From positions 29,830,761 through 29,894,760 of the forward strand of contig JAVTVX010000012.1 in NCBI GenBank assembly GCA_033439265.1: a stretch of DNA of 64,000 bases, given 5' to 3'. Numbering within the stretch: position 1 is the first letter of the stretch; every line of letters starts with the position of its first letter. Under the pieces are notes generated by a model, which was given only the letters and a program-made list of their open reading frames with translations, did no database searches and had not been told where the DNA came from. Of this stretch, positions 58,563 through 64,000 are shown one piece after another. The stretch is from Dillenia suffruticosa (taxonomy: Eukaryota; Streptophyta; Magnoliopsida; Dilleniales; Dilleniaceae). The translations under genes were made by a program, and so were the position numbers.

Positions 58563-59019
58563 TGATGGAATTAATGCCCACGTAGGGCATTTTTCTATGT
58601 ATGGAAAATGGAAATTATCCTACTTTCCATATCCAAAAAATGGTAACTGAAGTAATTTGAATTTTCTTCCTTTTGTGGTTACAAAGGAATAAGGAAAATA
58701 GGGCAAAAACCCTAGGGAACACACGTGACAGCACAAGAGAGGAAAAAATATATCCTTGAGAGTGAGGGCTAGAGAAAAAATTCTGTGTAGAGAATTTTAG
58801 CTATCTTCGTCACCGGATTTCGATTACGGTGTCGTGGTGTTGTGGTGATAGTTCGATTTTCGTGGCTATCATCTCGACGGTGAGATCGTTCCATCAAAAC
58901 TCGTGATTCTTCAAATTTTCTATGATTTGCTCATTGAGGTATGCCCGAAAAACCTAAAATTTTATGATTTCGAAAATTTTGTCACGCTTCCGCATGTGTA
59001 TATGCATATAAATCCAACA
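58563..59019 (+). repeat. 3' LTR of copia element B
   Basis: It begins TGATGGAATTAATG after the purine-rich GTAAGTAGGAGA and ends AATCCAACA, followed by the GGTTT target repeat. It is slightly longer than the 5' copy through small indels. Confidence 0.88.
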
Positions 59020-59024
59020 GGTTT

Positions 59025-60306
59025 TATAGTAGTTCCACCAAGCATGATGTATGTACACCCTTAGATCTATTTAGATTTTCAACTATTTTCAAAATAGTTT
59101 ACAATTAACTTGCTTATTGAGTGCAAGTTAGAGCTATACAAGTATTTTTCTTAAACATTTCATACAACTCTAAGTTATGTAACTTTCTCTTACTGCAACC
59201 CCAGATCGAGCTACCACACTTGGATCTTTGTATAATTAATACTGTGTAAAGAGAATGCTACAATGATGAGACTTTTACTTTCAGATGTAACAAAATTAAA
59301 ATACGACAGAAGAAATTACAATTAAACAATAAAACAGAGTGTAATATTTTAAGAATAGAGTATTGAATGTGTTCGTGAAGGTCCGATCCTTTTTTACTAT
59401 CTGATCATGTATTTGTCAAATGCTTATTCTTCTTCGATACTTGTATTTATAAACAAAGGGAATCCAACTGTTGTGATAGGTGGTAACACAAATTTTGAAT
59501 ATTAATCTGCAATAAATATCTTCACCAACCGATTAGTTTTTGAATTAATACACACAACTTTTATTCAAAAATAGCCATTAAAGTTTTCGTGTCGATGTTA
59601 CTACTTCCATATGTCAACATGGCTAACAAAAATAAACACTTATATATTCAATAAATTCAATTTGCTATTCGACACGTTAAAGTTAAAAGAATTTCTATTG
59701 CCCATGTCGACATCTAAATATTCTTATGTCAAGGTCAACATCACATTACGTGTTGAATATTTTAAGTCAGATGTCAGACATATTTCTTTTTAAACTCTAG
59801 GACATGTGTCAACATCCTACTTTGCTTGTGTCGACATGGACCTTTATGTGTTTTGCATCTATTCTAATTCGCGTGTCGACATCATAGTTTTTTGTGTTGA
59901 CATCTAGTAATGTGTTGAATGTTCTAATTCATGTGATAGATACAATTTTAAGGGACATGTCGACGTTCTAATGTCTTGTGTCAACATCTAATGGCGTATT
60001 TGGTATTCTAAGTCATGTATCGATATGTTTATAAGGTGGTGTCGATATGTTTCTTTATGTATACTGCTTCCTTTGAAAATTCTCTAAGTATTGGATGTGA
60101 CAATTGGGTTAGAGATTTTATTCAACATTGCTATTCAAATTGACAAGTTAAAAAGGTGATGTCGACATGTTTCTATGCTTATCCTCATAAGGGTTTTGGG
60201 TTTAATTTTTTTTTTTTTGGTTATCTTAAACTCTTCCAAATTTTCATAATTGTAATTAACATTTAGTATGCTAATTAGTTCATCATTAAAACACTTAATG
60301 TCAACA
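59025..60306 (-). repeat. 3' LTR (main part) of the minus-strand LTR element
   Basis: On the minus strand this starts TGTTGACATTAAG after the purine tract. It holds a cluster of TGTCGACAT-like motifs (about 60170-59590), a TATA-like site near 59450, and U5-like sequence down to the copia insertion at 59024. The last 155 bp lie at 51615-51769. Confidence 0.6.
59590..60170. repeat. Cluster of TGTCGACAT-like palindromic motifs (inside LTR)
   Basis: Roughly fifteen variants of the palindrome ATGTCGACAT (such as CATGTCGACATC, GTGTCGACATGG, GTGTCAACATC, TGTATCGATATG) are spaced by about 20-60 bp of AT-rich sequence. They lie in the U3-like part of the LTR, between its start and the TATA-like site, where transcription or replication signals would be expected. 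Confidence 0.6.
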
Positions 60307-60978
60307 ATCTCCCACTTTTTGATAATGACAAAACCCTTCAAAAATTTGGAAGTTGTCACTATTTGTAATTATTTCTCAGAATTCTTATGAGTCTCCCCTT
60401 TACTTTAAACACTATTTTCTTAGGGTTTTCTCCCACTATTTCATGTGCGATTAGTATGCAAAAAAATTTCTTAGGTTTCTAGATTCATGCTAAGGGTCAT
60501 ATCATATTATTAGTATTTCTTCCTCTTTTTGTCATAGACAAAAAAGGTACGTGACACTGGGTAAACTATGTAGGCAAAAATATAGTCTAAGTTTAAGATC
60601 ATTGAACTATTTTCAAGGAACAAAACTCTCTTTGAAAATGTGCCTACGAGCCCTAGGTATATGAAGAAGTTATACATATAATAAAACTCTTTAGAAAAGA
60701 TGAGTCTAGCTATGACCAATTCACCAATATCTCAAGTGCAGAGATTAACAAAAGTCAAAAACACAAACAAAAAGTAAGTACAGAAAGCCACCAACAAGAG
60801 TATGAACATATAATTGAGTAATACATTACCATCTATCATCAATCAAGACATGAACTAAGGTTCATAACCATCACAAGTCATCAAAAAAAAAAAAAAAGTA
60901 AAGAGAGACAAATATTACAAAAAAAAGGGACATAAATGTAATTAGAAGTCAAAAGTTCAATCACAATCATTACAAAAA

Positions 60979-62525
60979 TCAGGTGGAGTCATAATTATAG
61001 AAAAGATAGAGCAATATATCATTTACTTTTGACTTAACTTTGCTTTTAGCCTTCTTACTGGTGGTTGATGGAGTAACACTTGATTGAGTGGGAGGTGTAG
61101 TTTGAGGCATATGCTGAGATGTGGAAGCATGAGTAGTGGCAAGAATAGTAGATGTAGTAGCTCTCGTACTAAAGGGATTAGGAGAGGAGGCTCGAATGGA
61201 GAACTGATTATAAGTAAGAGTAAGAGTGAGAGCTTGAGTTGAGAAAATAAATGAGGAAAGTTTAGGATCTATAGGTCTCGAAGCATTCACCCTCTGAATA
61301 AAGTTTATGATGACTTCACTTCCCATGTCATGCAGTTAAACATTATATCCTTATGATAATCGGCCATCTTTTGCCTTATATCATCTATATTCTTCTCCGC
61401 CTCTTTTAGGCTATGATCTAAATTCTCATAGTTCTCCCTTACTTTTGTTTCCAAACAATCAAACCTCTCAACGATCTTTGCTTGCATAATTTTCATCTTC
61501 TTCAGCATTTCATTCAATTTAAACTCAGAAGGAAGAGATTCTTGTGTTACTATCATCTATAGAGACTCTAATAAAACCCTCTCGTTCTCACACTTTGCCT
61601 CCTCATTTACTCTATTGGACTCTCCATCACCTCTTTTCCTTTTTTTGATATTGGTGTTTAATTCTTCTTTTCTTATCCAAAACTTACCTTCAACTTTGTA
61701 CACCCACTTGATTTTACCAAGAGTGGAAGAATTAATCTCATGTTTCTTTTGGAGTATAGTGCAGTCATATTCTACATTAACCCCATACCAATTTAAAATG
61801 TGAGTAATGAGGGATGCATAAAACAACTGAAACTTCTTTTTACTTATTACTATCCTCATGAAGTAAGGAAGTAGAAAATACATCTCTGGATTCTTTCCCT
61901 CCATAAAATATCACATAAACCAAAAATCCTCAATGAAAATAGTGGTATTGTTTCTTGCCCTAGATTTGAATATATAGGTCATGATTAGATGTAGGATTCT
62001 CTCATGTATATGGAACTCACTAATACTTACATTCATAGTAACTAAACTAGGGTTTTTGAACACTTTCCTATAGTTTTCCAGAGTGAGAGTTCTTTAATAT
62101 GTTCTACATTTTCTATAGGAAACCTACTCCATGTTGTGTATCTCCATAATTTTTCTAGGAGTTAGTTCAATCATTTTCCCTTTCACATAGGTTTTAAAGG
62201 CACAACATACTCTCTTATTATCTATGCTACTATATAGTTCAGAATCTTTCCTGTTATGAAACATTTCCATTTCCCTCATATTGTTGTAAAATGACTTAAC
62301 TAAATGCTTATAAATGTTAATATCAGGATTCACAAAAAAATGAGGCATTACCTTTCGTATATTGGAACCGTATGGGAATCTAGTTCTTTTTAAGAATTCC
62401 CAATCCACCGTCCTCAAATTTACTACCTTTTTTGAAAACTCCTTAAATTGAGTTTCCTTAGCAGCTGATATGAAATCCTCATGATTGTAGTTCACATTCA
62501 CATTCTTAGCTCTCGACATCTTCAT
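60979..62525 (-). pseudogene. gag-like region ('putative plant transposon protein' type) of the minus-strand element
   Basis: Four minus-strand open segments follow one another: 62525-62124 (EFSKKVVNLRTVDWEFLKRT; KTYVKGKMIELTPRKI), 61904-61557 (FYASLITHILNWYGVNVEYD; INSSTLGKIKW; KVEGKFWIRKEE), 61556-61305 (heptad coiled coil, LKEAEKNIDDIRQKMADYHK) and 61326-60979 (Ser/Thr-rich tail with basic SKKAKSKVKSK). The pattern, a first block ending in 'G..I.LT...I', then 'YG..LT.I...GV', 'INESTL..MG', 'W.RK' and a coiled coil, is that of a gag-like protein commonly annotated in plants as a transposon protein and found in non-autonomous LTR elements. The gene is broken. No protease or polymerase follows. 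Confidence 0.55.
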
Positions 62526-62754
62526 AACTTGGGGCTTGGAAATCTAAGGATTTTGAAAGGAATTTTGATAGGCTTCTCTAGGGTTTAGGGTTTCAATGTA
62601 TGACAGAGTGATTTGTGTGGTCAATTTGAAGATTGAACAAGAGTTTTGATCGATTAACAGAGAGAATTTTAGGGTTAGGGTTTCAAATAAGAGAATTTGA
62701 AATTTTCTTTGACATATTTAAAGGTATGTCAAATCCCTTCCCTAGCTATTTGAA

Positions 62755-63130
62755 TGCCAGCTTGCATGTCGACACCATAGAATATGCATGTCGACATAAC
62801 TTGTTCGTGCATGTAATGTTGACACCATAAGACAGACATGTCAACATAAAATGTTCGTTCCACTCTATTCGACAAGTTCTTTGGGGCGTATCGATACAAT
62901 ATCTCATATGTGGACATTATGCTTCAAACATATATAGTACTCGACACATTGGCTTAATGTGTCGACACAAATACATACTCAAGCATTTAAAATGTTTGAC
63001 ATATCCATTCAGTATGTCAACATAAACACATGTATTTGACACATTCAGCTAATGCATTTATATATCATTCATCAAAACACTTGATATGTTGAAAAACATA
63101 CTCAAAGTATTGACACTTGATTCGACACTA
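62755..63130. repeat. Second cluster of TGTCGACAT-like motifs, upstream of the gag-like ORFs
   Basis: It contains CATGTCGACACCATAGAATA, CATGTCGACATAAC, ATGTTGACACC, ATGTCAACATAA, GTATCGATACAA, ATGTGTCGACACAA and more, about a dozen variants in 375 bp. It lies on the 5' side of the minus-strand element, ahead of a TATA-like TTTAAATA (about 62715 on the minus strand) and the gag-like ORFs, mirroring its position in the 3' LTR. Confidence 0.55.
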
Positions 63131-64000
63131 CTCATTTGTTTTTCTGATACTCTATTTTTCATTCAATTTTATCTTTCTTATTTTTAAAACTTAATTTTCT
63201 ATTTTCATCATTCCTAATGTAACATCGATTTTCTGTGACTGTATATCATGTATTACTTCTCATAATTCTAAATATATATTAACATTCTTTTGAGATATTT
63301 AAAATATAATTTTAATTATCTATCTATTTATTTTAAAATTTCATCTCAAAATTGCTCAAACAAAAAATTTTATCAAAAATCCGAAAATCTTCTCGGTAAG
63401 CTCCGGCAAGGCCTAAAGAAGTCAAAAATGGCTAAAAAAATATCTACACACTTAAATAAAGATATTTAAAAGAAATTTCATATTTTTAAGAAATTTCAAA
63501 CAAAATTTTATAGAGACAAAAAATACAAATTGTTTAAAATCAAGGGTTTAAATACAATTAAGGAAAATTGAGGGACTTGGTTGCAAACTATTCAAGAATG
63601 GACAATTAGAGCCAAATGATTGGTCAAGAGGGTAGCAAGTTTGGTTAGTGGCCACATGTGATGATTCCATATTCAAGAAAACTCATTGGATGAGAATTTA
63701 TGCATAGAAGCTCATTAGATGGAAATTTTTGCTTGAAAGACTATTTGGATAGTTTGTACAATCTTCCCCATTGACATGGATGTACAACAAGACTCCTAAT
63801 GGAGTGCATAGAGTTTGCTTGAATCAACAAATACATGATTTAAGTACTAAGATAAGTGGATGGCTAAGATAATGCATGATCCAATGGTTAAAGAAACTTT
63901 GTTAGGTTTATAAAGAAACTTGTTTTGAGAAATTGGTTCATTTTTTTTCATCATTCTTTGGATGAAAATATGAAGACTTCATCTCTAAAATTAAGTTCAA
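63131..64000. other. AT-rich window end, nothing assigned
   Basis: The sequence from about 63530 onward (AAGGGTTTAAATACAATTAA, TTTATAAAGAAACTTG, repeated CTCATTGGATGAGA/CTCATTAGATGGA pieces) resembles an LTR or leader of a further plant retroelement, but the window ends before any diagnostic part. No coding exon is visible. Confidence 0.3.

Larger units (their letters stand above)
51770..59019 (+). mobile_element. Ty1/copia LTR element B, near full length, decayed
   Basis: LTRs at 51770-52204 and 58563-59019 start TGATGGAATTAATG and end AATCCAATA/AATCCAACA; the 5-bp target repeat GGTTT lies at 51765-51769 and 59020-59024. The primer site (TTGATATCAAAACGAG, initiator-Met-like) follows the 5' LTR. 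A GC-rich leader (52640-53230) precedes gag (GDKLNGDNYKIWYRKVQF near 53545; CYVCGKSGYFAHEC zinc knuckle near 54290), integrase (DNYTRFSYVYLISHKSE near 55000), reverse transcriptase (MDVKTAFLNGNLNEEI near 56175; LYVDDIILVG near 56430) and RNase H (to 57405). A 1.15-kb 3' region follows. About a dozen breaks make it inactive. The LTRs are more alike than those of copia element A, so this insertion is younger. It sits in the LTR of a minus-strand element. Confidence 0.88.
51615..62530 (-). mobile_element. Minus-strand LTR element with gag-like ORFs, its 3' LTR split by copia element B
   Basis: Reading the minus strand, a purine tract (AAAAAGTGGGAGAT) at about 60307-60320 is followed by an LTR start TGTTGACATTAAG at 60306. 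The LTR runs to 59020, is interrupted by copia element B, resumes at 51769 and ends CGCCTAACA at 51615. The joined length is about 1.44 kb, with a TATA-like TTTATAAATACAAG near 59450. The purine tract and LTR start resemble those of the SIRE/Maximus copia type. The interior (60309 to about 62530) holds only gag-like ORFs and no pol, so it is non-autonomous. The 5' LTR is not recognized; a cluster of TGTCGACAT motifs upstream (62755-63130), like one within the 3' LTR, hints at its remnant. The element is broken in several places. Confidence 0.6.

Noticed and set aside
1-64000. CRISPR array, bacterial operon or organelle insertion
   Set aside because: No regularly spaced identical repeats, no prokaryotic gene arrangement, and no plastid or mitochondrial gene sequence recognized.

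Overview
The window is nuclear DNA of a eudicot plant. Evidence: GT/AG introns in two host genes with clear plant homologues, AT-rich spacers, and plant-type repeats (Tat/Athila and copia LTR elements, plant L1-type LINEs with an RNase H tail, plant RTE LINEs, an Au-type SINE, MULE and CACTA DNA transposons). The species cannot be named from the sequence.

Two host genes look intact. The first (+, 12851-16285, seven coding exons, 501 aa) encodes an auxilin/JAC1-like J-domain protein with its HPD motif. The second (-, 50739 to 32648, twelve coding exons, 440 aa) encodes a mitochondrial long-chain trans-prenyl diphosphate synthase of the SPS3/GPS1 type, which makes the ubiquinone side chain. About 1.3 kb of code is spread over 18 kb, because introns 6, 7 and 10 are loaded with insertions (LINEs, an Au SINE, an RTE tail, a solo LTR and a non-autonomous LTR element). 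All exon junctions keep phase.

The rest is mostly nested transposons. (1) 1-9455: an L1-type LINE, interrupted by a Tat/Athila-type LTR element without visible pol, whose 3' LTR is interrupted by a long-TIR MULE carrying an antisense, decayed DUF1645 gene copy (a Pack-MULE). (2) 17041-26160: a second LINE, split by a decayed copia element (17191-25011) that is itself interrupted by a CACTA-type element. (3) 26912-27790: one MULE terminal repeat next to a possible GRF-zinc-finger gene scrap. (4) 30.4-32.25 kb: SINEs and an RTE LINE with a 20-bp target duplication. (5) 51615 to about 62530: a minus-strand LTR element with gag-like ORFs, whose 3' LTR is split by a copia element (51770-59019). 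That LTR ends about 0.9 kb upstream of the prenyltransferase start codon.

Two observations stand out. The small LTR element in intron 6 of the prenyltransferase gene carries sequence strongly resembling the plant U4/U6 snRNP protein PRP3 (RDM16). The MULE carries the DUF1645 copy. Both are captured host sequence; neither is a new enzymatic system. No RNA genes, CRISPR arrays or bacterial features were seen.
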